64,000 bases of DNA from the NCBI GenBank assembly GCA_002483285.1, contig DLHP01000033.1, forward strand, positions 62,001 through 126,000, in the 5' to 3' direction. The notes below the pieces were generated by a model. The model was not told the DNA's origin, made no database searches, and saw nothing but the letters and a program-made list of their open reading frames with translations. The translations under genes were made by a program, and so were the position numbers. The stretch comes from Flavobacterium sp. UBA7665 (lineage in GTDB: Bacteria; Bacteroidota; Bacteroidia; Flavobacteriales; Flavobacteriaceae). Numbering within the stretch: position 1 is the first letter of the stretch; every line of letters begins with the position of its first letter. Below are positions 34,318 through 43,458 of this stretch, piece after piece.

Positions 34318-36612
34318 TTACTCTTTTACAATTTTTAAAGTTTTGGTGGCCGACAGAGACGTCGCTTTAATCAGGTAAACGCCATGGCTCAGGCCAGACA
34401 AATCGATCACGGCATCAAGCGCATTCACTGTTTTTTCAAACACCACCTGACCCAATACCGAGGTCACAGTAATGGTATCGATTACATTGTTGTTAGACAC
34501 CTTAAGGTTGTTTGTCACCGGGTTGGGTGAAACCCTGAAGTTGTCTAAAGCAAAATCACGCGTAGCCAATGTATTGACGAATTCGGTGACACACGGTTCG
34601 GTGACGATTGGCGGGTTGAAATCGAAATAAATACTGGCAATATTCGGGATTACATCGCCCAAAGCATACCCTGTTTTTGGCTTTACTTTGAACACCAGGT
34701 AACCATGTCCGATATTGGTATTGGCTACCGATGGTGGTAACTGTATATCGTCAAACATCCAAGTCAGTTCCTTACCCACGCGCGTTAACGTATAGCTGTG
34801 ACTCGCATCAACCATTCGTACCGAGGTTTCATCGAGTTTGTCATCGAGCACATCGACTACCCTCACAAATTCGGCAGGAAAAGTGCCGGTATTTTCAAAT
34901 CTGATTTTATAAGTGAGGTAATCATCCGCTGTAAAGGCCGAGTACAACACTTTGCCACCGTGGTTTTCTGCTTTGTCGTTGGGATCGTAAGAACCTACAA
35001 CCACCTGGCCCGATACGTCATCGTTGTTAAGTGCATAGGCGTCATCGGCCACCGCAATCGAAACCGAATTGGTCAGGACATCGCCCAACGCAATGGTCGG
35101 GATGGTGGGCACCTGCAGCGTCACGTCAATAAAACGGTGTTCATCGGGTTGCAGGTTGGCAAAAGTTGCCGTGAAACCGTTGGCTGTTGCGGTAGTGCCG
35201 GTAACCGAAATAGCGGTAATGCTTAGCCTGTCATCTTTAGTGAACGCAAGGGTTCCTGAATCAATCAACTGGTTGCCGCTGTTGTGGATATGGATTCTTT
35301 GCGTATAAGTAAATCCGGGTCTTGGCGGCGCTCCATAACCAAAAAGCGTAACGGCTGCATCCTTTAACGGAATGATCGTCAGCGGAAAGTAATAGGTCGT
35401 GATGCCCGAACCATTCGCAACGGTGACATCGTTAAAGCTCAAAGTGGTACCCAGTCCGCCATAAAAACCAGGGTTGAACACCGAATAGCTGAAATCGTAG
35501 CTCGTCGCCGGGTTAGGCTCATACAAAATAACATTGCGGTTGGAAGAGGCGCGATGCGTTACACCGTCGTTATTGACTTCGTATAAAAACTCGCCGCCCG
35601 TAAAAGGGGTTTCATCCCCGTCCATAATGCCGTTGGCGTTGCTATCCACAAAAGCAACCATTCTGATGCCGTTAGACAAGTTAAATGAACTGATAGCGTA
35701 AGCTGAGGTAACAGTTCCGAAAAGACCTACCTCGCCACGAAAATCAAAGTATGGGGCAATGTAACCCAAATTAATTGCCGTCTGGGTAAGGGTGTAAGAA
35801 CTCGTGAAATTAGTATTGTTGGATTCGCCGGGCGCAAGGCTGGCAATCGGTAAACCATTCATATGCGGATTCTGGCCAGAGGTGATATTTGTAATGGTGC
35901 AATCACTGTTGTTTGTTATAGTAGCAGTATAATTGATAACATCACCTACGCTTGGTACACCATTGCTATCGGAGTCGACATAAATACTCAAAACCGAAGC
36001 GATTAAGAACCGGGTGTTCACATGCGCAGCCTGTGAAATACAGCCTTGCAGACTTTGTACGTGGTATTCATGCCTTCCTTCTATAACATTTGTTAAGGTG
36101 GTGGTGGTCCCGGTTCCGGTTTTGACTACATTTTCAAAATCAAGGATGTTCCAACCTTCCGACGGCAGGCCTTCTAAGGTTACTGTGTTGTTTGTCATTT
36201 CGCAATCCGATGTTACATCGGTTACTATTGGAGCGTTCACAGCGTCACATCCAATGTTGACATAGGCAGTAGCCATATAATAATCATTAAACGAACCGAT
36301 ACTGTCGAAATAGTAATCCAGTTTGTAAGTGCCTATTGGAGCAGGGCCATTTTCAAAAATAATTGATCCGTTAGATTCATCAAGCGATAGGTAACTACTG
36401 CTTGAAGAAACCATCACGAAATGAGCATTAGACAATGTGGCAGGAATGCCATGGATGAAATCATTTTCAAGGACATCCTGGATGACCACTGTAGGTCCGG
36501 TGCCGTTGGGGACAGATGCCCATTCGTTGTAAGTTGGGCCTTGTGCAAAAACTTCAGGAACGATTACTCCAAACAATAAAATGAGGAGAAGGGTAAAGTG
36601 CTTTTTTTTCAT
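34318..36612 (-). CDS. T9SS surface protein, array member 4
   Basis: A 764-residue paralogue. Signal peptide 1-23 (ending VFAQ). The first 120 residues hold VASVPNGTGPTVVIQDVLEND-like sequence shared with member 5, then DSDSNGVPSVGD and DSNANGIMDGDE loops, the shared GSYDPNDKAENHGGK block and T9SS type A tail (SPNPVTNNLKVSN ... GVYLIKATS ... LKIVKE). Over the last 270 residues it is nearly identical to member 5, including nucleotide-level identity past the stop codon. Confidence 0.88.
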   Translation of the reverse strand: MKKKHFTLLLILLFGVIVPEVFAQGPTYNEWASVPNGTGPTVVIQDVLENDFIHGIPATLSNAHFVMVSSSSSYLSLDESNGSIIFENGPAPIGTYKLDYYFDSIGSFNDYYMATAYVNIGCDAVNAPIVTDVTSDCEMTNNTVTLEGLPSEGWNILDFENVVKTGTGTTTTLTNVIEGRHEYHVQSLQGCISQAAHVNTRFLIASVLSIYVDSDSNGVPSVGDVINYTATITNNSDCTITNITSGQNPHMNGLPIASLAPGESNNTNFTSSYTLTQTAINLGYIAPYFDFRGEVGLFGTVTSAYAISSFNLSNGIRMVAFVDSNANGIMDGDETPFTGGEFLYEVNNDGVTHRASSNRNVILYEPNPATSYDFSYSVFNPGFYGGLGTTLSFNDVTVANGSGITTYYFPLTIIPLKDAAVTLFGYGAPPRPGFTYTQRIHIHNSGNQLIDSGTLAFTKDDRLSITAISVTGTTATANGFTATFANLQPDEHRFIDVTLQVPTIPTIALGDVLTNSVSIAVADDAYALNNDDVSGQVVVGSYDPNDKAENHGGKVLYSAFTADDYLTYKIRFENTGTFPAEFVRVVDVLDDKLDETSVRMVDASHSYTLTRVGKELTWMFDDIQLPPSVANTNIGHGYLVFKVKPKTGYALGDVIPNIASIYFDFNPPIVTEPCVTEFVNTLATRDFALDNFRVSPNPVTNNLKVSNNNVIDTITVTSVLGQVVFEKTVNALDAVIDLSGLSHGVYLIKATSLSATKTLKIVKE

Positions 36613-36684
36613 AAGAACGGTTTTGCTTTAATTGACAATCCGACATATTTAAAATATTAACGCCATATTGATTTGCGTAAGATG

Positions 36685-36714
36685 AAAAAATCCCGCCGGT
36701 AAAAGCGGGATTTT
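36685..36714 (-). terminator. Terminator of array member 5
   Basis: On the minus strand ATCCCGC-TTTTACC-GGCGGGATTTTTTC, nearly identical to the one at 34267. Confidence 0.85.
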
Positions 36715-36733
36715 AGCTATCAAAGAAAAGAGG

Positions 36734-39025
36734 TTACTCTTTTACAATTTTTAAAGTTTTGGTAGCCGACAGAGACGTCGCTTTAATCAGGTAAACGCCA
36801 TTGCTCAGGCCAGACAAATCGATCACGGCATTAAGCGCATTCACCGATTTTTTGAATACCACCTGACCCAATACCGAGGTTACAGTAATCGTATCGATTA
36901 CATTGTCGTTAGACACCTTAAGGTTGTTTTTGACCGGGTTGGGTGAATACCTGAAGTTGTCTAAGGCAAAATCACGCGTAGCCAATGAATTTACGAATTC
37001 GGTGACACAAGGCTCGGTGACGATTGGTGGGTTGAAATCGAAATAGATGTTGGCGATATTCGGGATCACGTCGCCCAAGGCATAACCGGCTTTTGGTTTT
37101 ACCTTGAAAACCAGGTAACCGTGCCCAATATTGGTGTTCTCTACCGATGGCGGCAACTGTATGTCGTCAAACATCCAGGTCAATTCTTGACCCACGCGTG
37201 TAAGTGTGTAGTTATGGCTGGCCTCTACCATCCTTACAGAAGTTTCGTCGAGTTTGTCATCGAGTACATCTACGACTCTCACGAATTCGGCAGGGAAGGT
37301 ACCGGTATTTTCAAATTGAATTTTGTAGGTGAGATAATCGTTGGCGGTAAATGCCGAGTATAATATCTTTCCGCCGTGGTTTTCGGCCTTGTCGTTCGGA
37401 TCGTAAGACCCCACAATCGTTTGGATAAGTTCGTCGGTATTGTTGCTGGCGTTTACATCACCAGCAGGAATCGTTACCGCTGCCGTTGCAGTGAGCACAT
37501 CGCCCAAAGCCACCGTAGGAATCGTAGGGACCTGTAGGGTTACAGTAATGTAACGTGATTGTCCGGGTAAAAGGTTGGTGAAATCGTAAGTAAATCCGGT
37601 CGCGTTGGCAGTAGTGCCCGTTACAGAGATGGTACTGATGCTCACTGCGGCAGGCTTCGTAAATGTCACGGTGCCGCTAGCGATGGCGAGGCTTCCAAGG
37701 TTGGTATACTTGATCGTATTCTGATAGGTAAACCCTGGCCTCGGAGGTGGATTGTAATTGTAAATGTCAACACCAAGGTCAGTGTAAGGGTTAAACGTCA
37801 TCGGGAAATAATACGAGACAACGCCCGATCCGTTCGGTACGGTAATGTTGTTTATTGACGGATTGACCACATTATACCAGGCCGCAAATTCACTGTACAC
37901 ACTAAAACTAACATCATAAGAATTGGTTGGGTTGGTTTCGTACAAATACACCGAATGCAAAGGGCTTGCATTCACTTGGTAGTTAGTCCCGTTGTCATTG
38001 ACTACATAGTTAAAACTGCCCTGGCCAAAATCCTGCTCAGCGCCGTCCTTGATGCCGTTGCCATTGGTGTCCACGAAAGCCACCAGCTTAATACCGTCGG
38101 GCACATTGAGGTAATTGGATACCGATTTGTAGACATAAACGTTTGTGGATCCGGTTGAAGCAATAAAAGTAAAATAATTGCCAACCATTCCCGCATTGAC
38201 ATTGGACTGGGTAATCGTATGCGAATAAGTAAAGGTATTATTGTTTGAGGCTCCGGCCGGTAAACTGGCCAAAGGCCCGCCAACCATGGGGATATTGCCT
38301 GCCGACACAATATTAGACAGGTTGCAAACCGAACTCATATTGGTCAGCGTAGCCGTGTAATTGATGTGGTCGCCTACGTTGGGTATCCCGTCGCTGTTGG
38401 TGTCTACATAAGTTCCGGTGACAAAGACATCGAGGAATCCGGCATCGATTTCTGTAGGCGGAGAAAGGCAATTCTGGAAATTGGCTACCTGGATCGAGTG
38501 ATGGCCCGACTGTACCGTTAAAGTGGTGGTAGGCAGCGTTCCCGTGGTCCTGATCACGCCATTGTCATAAATCCACCAGCCGCCGGGAGGCAAGCCTGAG
38601 ATATTGAGTGTCGTGACGCCGCAATTGGGGTTTGAAACGGTAATTGTGGGTGCATTGACTTCGGCGCAACCCACATTGACGGTCACTTGTCCGGTGTAAA
38701 GATTGCTGAAAAGCCCAAGCCCATCATAGGAATACTGCAATTGGTAACTTCCGATAGGTACAGGGCCGTTAGAGAAAATTACCGAGCCGGTATTCTGGTC
38801 GAGTTCAAGGTAGCCGCTGGTAGACGAAACCGATGTAAAGTGTACGTTAGACAATGTAGCCTGCATGCCTTGGTAAGTGTCGTTCGCCAAAACATCCTGG
38901 ATCACTACAGTGGGCCCGGTGCCATTAGCGACCGATACGAAGTCACCTTGGGCCTGGGCAACCACAGCCGGAGCCATGAGCCCGAATACCAGGACTAAAA
39001 GTAAAGAGAGGTAATTTTTTTTCAT
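36734..39025 (-). CDS. T9SS surface protein, array member 5
   Basis: A 763-residue paralogue and the first gene of the array in the direction of transcription. Signal peptide 1-23 (ending VVAQ); N-terminal domain similar to member 4; loops DTNSDGIPNVGD and DTNGNGIKDGAE; shared GSYDPNDKAENHGGK block; T9SS type A tail (YSPNPVKNNLKVSN ... GVYLIKATS ... LKIVKE). A stretch of 124 bp upstream separates it from the protease-like gene. Family function unknown; the modular Ig/DUF11 build suggests a cell-surface filament or adhesin. Confidence 0.88.
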   Translation of the reverse strand: MKKNYLSLLLVLVFGLMAPAVVAQAQGDFVSVANGTGPTVVIQDVLANDTYQGMQATLSNVHFTSVSSTSGYLELDQNTGSVIFSNGPVPIGSYQLQYSYDGLGLFSNLYTGQVTVNVGCAEVNAPTITVSNPNCGVTTLNISGLPPGGWWIYDNGVIRTTGTLPTTTLTVQSGHHSIQVANFQNCLSPPTEIDAGFLDVFVTGTYVDTNSDGIPNVGDHINYTATLTNMSSVCNLSNIVSAGNIPMVGGPLASLPAGASNNNTFTYSHTITQSNVNAGMVGNYFTFIASTGSTNVYVYKSVSNYLNVPDGIKLVAFVDTNGNGIKDGAEQDFGQGSFNYVVNDNGTNYQVNASPLHSVYLYETNPTNSYDVSFSVYSEFAAWYNVVNPSINNITVPNGSGVVSYYFPMTFNPYTDLGVDIYNYNPPPRPGFTYQNTIKYTNLGSLAIASGTVTFTKPAAVSISTISVTGTTANATGFTYDFTNLLPGQSRYITVTLQVPTIPTVALGDVLTATAAVTIPAGDVNASNNTDELIQTIVGSYDPNDKAENHGGKILYSAFTANDYLTYKIQFENTGTFPAEFVRVVDVLDDKLDETSVRMVEASHNYTLTRVGQELTWMFDDIQLPPSVENTNIGHGYLVFKVKPKAGYALGDVIPNIANIYFDFNPPIVTEPCVTEFVNSLATRDFALDNFRYSPNPVKNNLKVSNDNVIDTITVTSVLGQVVFKKSVNALNAVIDLSGLSNGVYLIKATSLSATKTLKIVKE

Positions 39026-39149
39026 AAAGAGATTGGTTTTGCTGGATGTTAATGTATAAATGTCTGATTTTTTTAAAGAACCTAAGTCTTTGATTTAGAA
39101 TACGACGCGTTTGGTTTAGAATTCGTTTCTTTCAAAGATAGCGTAATTT

Positions 39150-39587
39150 TCATTTCAAATACAGGTAGTGGTTGTAATAGTCAATAATGGCTTTTCCCTC
39201 GAGCAATACATCGGCGCCAATAATACCCTGTACGGCCTTGGCCTTATGGTGTGTGAGCGCTTGGTTCACGTGCGAAAGGTCAAAAATAACCAGGTGAAAA
39301 TCGTGTGTTTTCCATCGGCCAATCTGCATGGTGTTGTCTTTGGCGAGTTGCGTGAACATATTCGAGGCACCCGCGCCCGCCGCCTTCGTTTTAGACTTCC
39401 CTGCCTTTAACCCAAACAGTTCAATGCCCTCAAACCCTACACAGCTGTTGCTGGCACCGGTGTCGAGGATAAAGCTGCCCTTCACGCCATTAATGCTTGC
39501 ACGGATCATCAAATGCTGGGTTTTAGTAACTTTAAACTTGATTTTTTTGTATTTTTCTTTTTTGAGGACTTCCTGTAATTGCTTCAT
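39150..39587 (-). CDS. Retropepsin-like aspartic protease (clan AA) protein
   Basis: A 145-residue protein with the catalytic signature FILDTGASNSCV (about residues 39-50) and a later hydrophobic-hydrophobic-G motif IIGADVLLEGKAIIDY (about 121-136), the two elements of single-domain clan AA aspartic peptidases, which act as dimers. No signal peptide; cytoplasmic. It is divergent from the TatD gene, with only 57 bp between the two starts. Substrate unknown. The frequent alternative annotation is aspartyl protease family protein. Confidence 0.85.
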   Translation of the reverse strand: MKQLQEVLKKEKYKKIKFKVTKTQHLMIRASINGVKGSFILDTGASNSCVGFEGIELFGLKAGKSKTKAAGAGASNMFTQLAKDNTMQIGRWKTHDFHLVIFDLSHVNQALTHHKAKAVQGIIGADVLLEGKAIIDYYNHYLYLK

Positions 39588-39618
39588 GGGTTGGGTCAGG
39601 CCGAATGATTTTTAATCG

Positions 39619-39626
39619 TAAATTTG
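39619..39626 (+). promoter_or_regulatory. -7 element of the TatD gene
   Basis: TAAATTTG matches TAnnTTTG. It overlaps the possible TTG start codon at 39624, so transcription should begin after that codon and translation must start further downstream. Confidence 0.55.
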
Positions 39627-39644
39627 GACTTCAAAATCCAAAAA

Positions 39645-40427
39645 GTGAAACCAAATATAATCATTACCGATACGCACACCCACCTTTACAGCGAAGAATT
39701 TGCAGATGACCGCGACCAAATGATTGAGCGAGCCATTGGTGCTGGCGTGTCCAGGTTCTTCATTCCCGCCATCGATTCGCAGTACGCCCAAGGCATGTTC
39801 GTACTCGAGAAACAATATCCCGAAAACATCTTCTTGATGATGGGTTTGCATCCCACCTATGTCAAGCCCGAAACCTTCGAGGCAGAGCTGGCTTTTGTCG
39901 AGGCCGAATTTGCACGAAGAAAGTTTTACGCCGTCGGAGAAATCGGCATTGACTTATATTGGGACAAGTCTACGCTCGATATCCAGAAAATCGCATTCCG
40001 ACGTCAAATCCAACTCGCCAAAAAGTACCAGCTGCCCATCAACATCCATTGTCGTGACGCCTTTGATGAGATTTTTGAGGTGCTTGAAAGCGAACAATCG
40101 CCCGAGCTCTTTGGTATTTTCCATTGTTTTACCGGAACTTATGAGCAGGCGCTGCAAGCGATTTCTTATAACATGAAACTCGGTATCGGCGGTGTGGTGA
40201 CGTTTAAAAATGGCAAGATCGACCAGTTCCTGAATCAAATCGACCTGAGTCATATCGTACTCGAAACAGACTCGCCCTATCTGGCGCCCATCCCGTATCG
40301 CGGCAAGCGCAACGAAAGCAGCTATATCGTAAATGTGGTGGACAAACTGGCTGGGATTTATGGCGTTTCTCCGGACGAAATCGCCCGGATTACCACACAA
40401 AATTCGCAATCGGTTTTTGGGATTTAG
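39645..40427 (+). CDS. TatD family metal-dependent hydrolase
   Basis: About 260 residues, TIM-barrel metallo-hydrolase (3'-5' DNase / quality-control nuclease family). Metal ligands: DTHTHLY near the start, GEIGID at about 101-106, NIHCRDAFDE at about 134-143, IFHCFTG near 160, and LETDSPYLAP near 207. No ATG lies before the DTHTH motif; GTG at 39645 is the best start because the -7 element covers the TTG at 39624. Cytoplasmic. Family assignment is firm, the start less so. Confidence 0.9.
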   Translation: MKPNIIITDTHTHLYSEEFADDRDQMIERAIGAGVSRFFIPAIDSQYAQGMFVLEKQYPENIFLMMGLHPTYVKPETFEAELAFVEAEFARRKFYAVGEIGIDLYWDKSTLDIQKIAFRRQIQLAKKYQLPINIHCRDAFDEIFEVLESEQSPELFGIFHCFTGTYEQALQAISYNMKLGIGGVVTFKNGKIDQFLNQIDLSHIVLETDSPYLAPIPYRGKRNESSYIVNVVDKLAGIYGVSPDEIARITTQNSQSVFGI

Positions 40428-40493
40428 TCAAAATTTAACCACCGATGTCAATAAATTTTTGTTCTTTTGTTCAACCAAAAATGAAACCGCAGC

Positions 40494-41630
40494 ATGCAGA
40501 AATTTGATGCCATTCGCCCATTTTATGATGCCGAAGTAAACGAAGCCATCCGATCGTCAATCAACCACCCGATGATGAAAGCGCTGATGAGTTTTACGTT
40601 TCCCGATGTGGAGGATTCGGTCTGGAAGGAGCAACTCGTCAAGACCCATTCTATCCGTGATTTCCAGTGCAATTTCATTTACGCCTCGATCCAGAAAGTC
40701 CTGAGCAATACCTCGGATGGCCTTACGACCTCGGGTTTTGAGAAGCTCGAAAAAAACACGGCCTACCTTTTTATTTCCAACCACCGCGACATCATCCTCG
40801 ATACCTCTTTGCTCAACGCCGCCTTGTTTGAGCATGGGCTTGTGATGACGGCTTCGGCCATCGGGGACAACCTCGTCAAGAAATCGTTCCTCAAAACCTT
40901 GTCAAAACTCAACCGCAATTTCCTGGTACAACGCGGTTTGTCGCCACGCGAATTGCTGCAAAGTTCTAAGCTCATGGCCGAATACATTGCGCAGTTGCTT
41001 TTGCGTGAGAACCGATCGGTCTGGATTGCACAGCGCGAAGGCCGCACCAAAGACGGGAATGACGCTACGCACCAAGGTGTCTTGAAAATGCTCGCGATGG
41101 GATCGGACGAAAAAGACCTGATGACCTATTTCAAAAAAGTCAAAATCGTTCCGGTTTCCATTTCTTACGAATACGACCCCACCGATGCGCTCAAGATGCC
41201 GCAACTCATGGCGGCCGCGAATAACGAGATTTACGTCAAGGAAAAGAACGAGGATTTCATGACGCTGCTCAGCGGGATTATGGGCCAGAAGAAACACATC
41301 CACATCCATGTTTGCGATGTACTCGACAAGGAACTCGATGTCGTGGCAGCCGAAAACGACAACACCAACAAACAAGTCCAGGCGCTCGCGCAGGTCATAG
41401 ACGATGCGATCCTGAGCACCTATAAATTGTGGCCCACCAACTACATCGCCTACGACCTTTTTTACAAGACCGACAAATTCAAGGATAAGTATACTGAGAA
41501 TGAAAAATCGGTGTTTGAACGAAGGTTAGAAATCAAGATCGATGAAGACAATCCCGTGCAACTCGAAGGCTTCCTGAACATGTACGCCAATCCGGTCGTG
41601 AACCAACTCAAGTACAAGGATGTTGTCTAA
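40494..41630 (+). CDS. Acyltransferase family protein (PlsC-like)
   Basis: A 378-residue protein with an acyltransferase block: ISNHRDIILDTSLLN at about 94-108 stands where the NHx4D catalytic motif is expected (here the second aspartate is one position further away), and AQREGRTKDGND at about 178-189 resembles the phosphate-binding EGTRS-type motif. This form is usual in Bacteroidota members annotated as 1-acyl-sn-glycerol-3-phosphate acyltransferase. It probably acts at the membrane in lipid synthesis, but the substrate is uncertain. It overlaps the asparaginase gene by 11 bp. Confidence 0.8.
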   Translation: MQKFDAIRPFYDAEVNEAIRSSINHPMMKALMSFTFPDVEDSVWKEQLVKTHSIRDFQCNFIYASIQKVLSNTSDGLTTSGFEKLEKNTAYLFISNHRDIILDTSLLNAALFEHGLVMTASAIGDNLVKKSFLKTLSKLNRNFLVQRGLSPRELLQSSKLMAEYIAQLLLRENRSVWIAQREGRTKDGNDATHQGVLKMLAMGSDEKDLMTYFKKVKIVPVSISYEYDPTDALKMPQLMAAANNEIYVKEKNEDFMTLLSGIMGQKKHIHIHVCDVLDKELDVVAAENDNTNKQVQALAQVIDDAILSTYKLWPTNYIAYDLFYKTDKFKDKYTENEKSVFERRLEIKIDEDNPVQLEGFLNMYANPVVNQLKYKDVV

Positions 41631-42648
41631 GCCGCGCATACTCTTGGTTTATACGGGCGGTACGATCGGGATGATGAAAGATTTCGAGACTGGCGCGCTC
41701 AAGGCGTTCAACTTTGCCAAACTGCTGCAAAAGATTCCCGAACTCAAGCAACTCGACTGTGAGATTGAAACGATTTCTTTTGAGCAACCCATCGATTCAT
41801 CGAACATGAACCCGCAAAAGTGGGTCAAGATTGCCACCATCATAGAAGAAAAATACGCCGACTTCGACGGATTCGTGGTGCTGCATGGCTCGGATACGAT
41901 GTCGTACTCGGGCTCGGCATTAAGTTTCATGCTGGAGAATTTATCCAAACCCGTTGTCTTTACCGGCTCGCAACTGCCCATCGGCGATTTGCGTACCGAC
42001 GCCAAGGAAAACCTGATTACCGCCATACAAATTGCCTCTTTGCAGCACAAGCACAAACCCGTCATCCAGGAAGTTTGCCTGTATTTCGAGTACAAACTCT
42101 ACCGCGGCAACCGCACCACCAAGATCAACGCCGAACATTTCAACGCCTTCAGCTCGCCCAATTACCAGCCTTTGGTAGAATCGGGCGTACATTTAAAAAT
42201 CAATACCGAGCTGGTACTACCCAAGGCGCACACCAAAAAGCTCCTCGTACATAAGGAACTCGATGACAATGTGGTGGTGCTCAAGATGTTTCCGGGCATC
42301 AACGAGAACGTGCTGCAAGCCATCCTGAACATACCCAACCTCAAAGGGATTATCCTCGAAACCTACGGCTCAGGCAATGCGCCCACCGAAGACTGGTTCA
42401 TCACGGCGCTCAAAAAAGCCATCAAATCAGGATTGCACGTCGTCAACGTCACGCAATGCTCGGGTGGCAGCGTGAATATGGGGCAATACGAAACCAGCAC
42501 TACACTTAAAAAGATTGGGGTAATCTCGGGCAAAGACTCTACCACCGAAGCCGCCGTGACCAAACTCATGTACCTTTTGGGGCAAAGGGTCGCGCCCAAC
42601 GTATTCAAGACCATCTTTGAAACTTCGCTGCGTGGCGAATTGTCATAA
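41620..42648 (+). CDS. ansA: Type I L-asparaginase
   Basis: A 342-residue asparaginase that hydrolyses asparagine to aspartate and ammonia. Catalytic threonines lie in YTGGTIGM (residues 11-18) and in VLHGSDTMSYS (about 87-97); a lysine follows in RTDAKEN. No signal peptide, as expected for the cytoplasmic type I enzyme. The ATG at 41620 overlaps the end of the acyltransferase gene by 11 bp, so the two genes are co-transcribed; no functional reason for the pairing is evident. Confidence 0.95.
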   Translation: MLSKPRILLVYTGGTIGMMKDFETGALKAFNFAKLLQKIPELKQLDCEIETISFEQPIDSSNMNPQKWVKIATIIEEKYADFDGFVVLHGSDTMSYSGSALSFMLENLSKPVVFTGSQLPIGDLRTDAKENLITAIQIASLQHKHKPVIQEVCLYFEYKLYRGNRTTKINAEHFNAFSSPNYQPLVESGVHLKINTELVLPKAHTKKLLVHKELDDNVVVLKMFPGINENVLQAILNIPNLKGIILETYGSGNAPTEDWFITALKKAIKSGLHVVNVTQCSGGSVNMGQYETSTTLKKIGVISGKDSTTEAAVTKLMYLLGQRVAPNVFKTIFETSLRGELS

Positions 42649-42737
42649 AATCAGGATTTAATTTTTGCGGCTCGTATTTTTTGCGGTTATTTGCACCCGC
42701 ATTCGAGACCAACGTTTACCGAGTGCAGCCAAACCAT

Positions 42738-42824
42738 AGAGAGGTGTCCGAGTGGTTGAAGGAGCAAGCCTGGAAAGTTTGTATGTGGGTAACTGCATCG
42801 TGGGTTCGAATCCCATCCTCTCTG
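42738..42824 (+). tRNA. tRNA-Ser(GGA)
   Basis: An 87-nt class II tRNA. The acceptor stem is AGAGAGG (42738-42744) paired with CCTCTCT (42817-42823); the anticodon stem CAAGC/GTTTG encloses the loop CTGGAAA with anticodon GGA at 42772-42774; a long variable arm follows, then TGGGTTCGAATCCCA as T arm. CCA is not encoded. Its terminator follows directly. Confidence 0.96.
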
Positions 42825-42829
42825 CGATA

Positions 42830-42860
42830 AAACCGAAGCCGACAGGCTTCGGTTTTTTGT
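42830..42860 (+). terminator. Terminator of tRNA-Ser
   Basis: AACCGAAGCC-GACA-GGCTTCGGTT followed by TTTTG. The same GATAAAACCGAAGC...GGTTTTTTGTTTCA sequence is found inverted in each unit of the repeat array that follows. Confidence 0.85.
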
Positions 42861-42871
42861 TTCAAGAGCGC

Positions 42872-43412
42872 GTCGAAAGTTCACTTTCGTAAGCGCTATT
42901 GAAACAAAAAACCCAGCTTTGCAAAAGCTTCGGTTTTATCGGCCAGGAATCCCCGTCAGGGAACAGCGCAGCTAATCCCGTCGAAAGTTCACTTTCGTAA
43001 GCGCTATTGAAACAAAAAGCCCAGCCTTGCAAAGGCTGAGGTTTTATCGGCCAGGAATCCCCGTCAGGGAACAGCGCAGCTAATCCCGTCAAAAGTTCAC
43101 TTTTGTAAGCATAATGAAAAACAAAAAACCCAGCTTTGCAAAAGCTTCGGTTTTATCGGCCAGGAATCCCCTTTAGGGAACAGCGCAGCTAATCCCATCA
43201 AAAGTTCACTTTTGTAAGCATAATGAAAAACAAAAAACCCAGCTTTGCAAAAGCTTCGGTTTTATCGGCTAGGAATCCCCGTTAGGGAACAGCGCAGCTA
43301 ATCCCATCGAAGTTCACTTTCGTAAGCACTTTTGAAACAAAAAACCCAGCTTTGCAAAGGCTGCGGTTTTATCGGCCAGGAATCCCCTTTAGGAACAGCG
43401 TAGCGAATCCCC
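42872..43412. repeat. Five-unit tandem repeat array (about 108 bp per unit)
   Basis: Units begin at 42872, 42980, 43088, 43197 and 43306. Each contains the hairpin CGAAAG-TTCA-CTTTCG (or AAAAG/CTTTT variant), an inverted copy of the tRNA-Ser terminator region with the core GCTTTGCAAAAGC, and GGAATCCCC...GGGAACAGCGCAGCTAATCCC. The period of 108 bp equals 36 codons, so units 1-2 are open on the minus strand, but later units are not. It occupies the whole space between tRNA-Ser and the DASS gene. Confidence 0.9.
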
Positions 43413-43458
43413 AAACCCCACCCAAAAACACTACCTTGTACATCCCACAACCACCATC

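Noticed and set aside
42687..42884. Minus-strand frame across tRNA-Ser
   Set aside because: It is the antisense translation of the tRNA gene, a well-known source of false protein predictions.
42862..43092. A 76-codon minus-strand frame with two 36-residue repeats
   Set aside because: It is a by-product of the 108-bp repeat period (36 codons); the frame is not kept in units 3-5, and the units vary in a way that keeps hairpins, not codons.
42872..43412. CRISPR array
   Set aside because: Whole 108-bp units are repeated without unique spacers between short repeats, and no cas gene is near.
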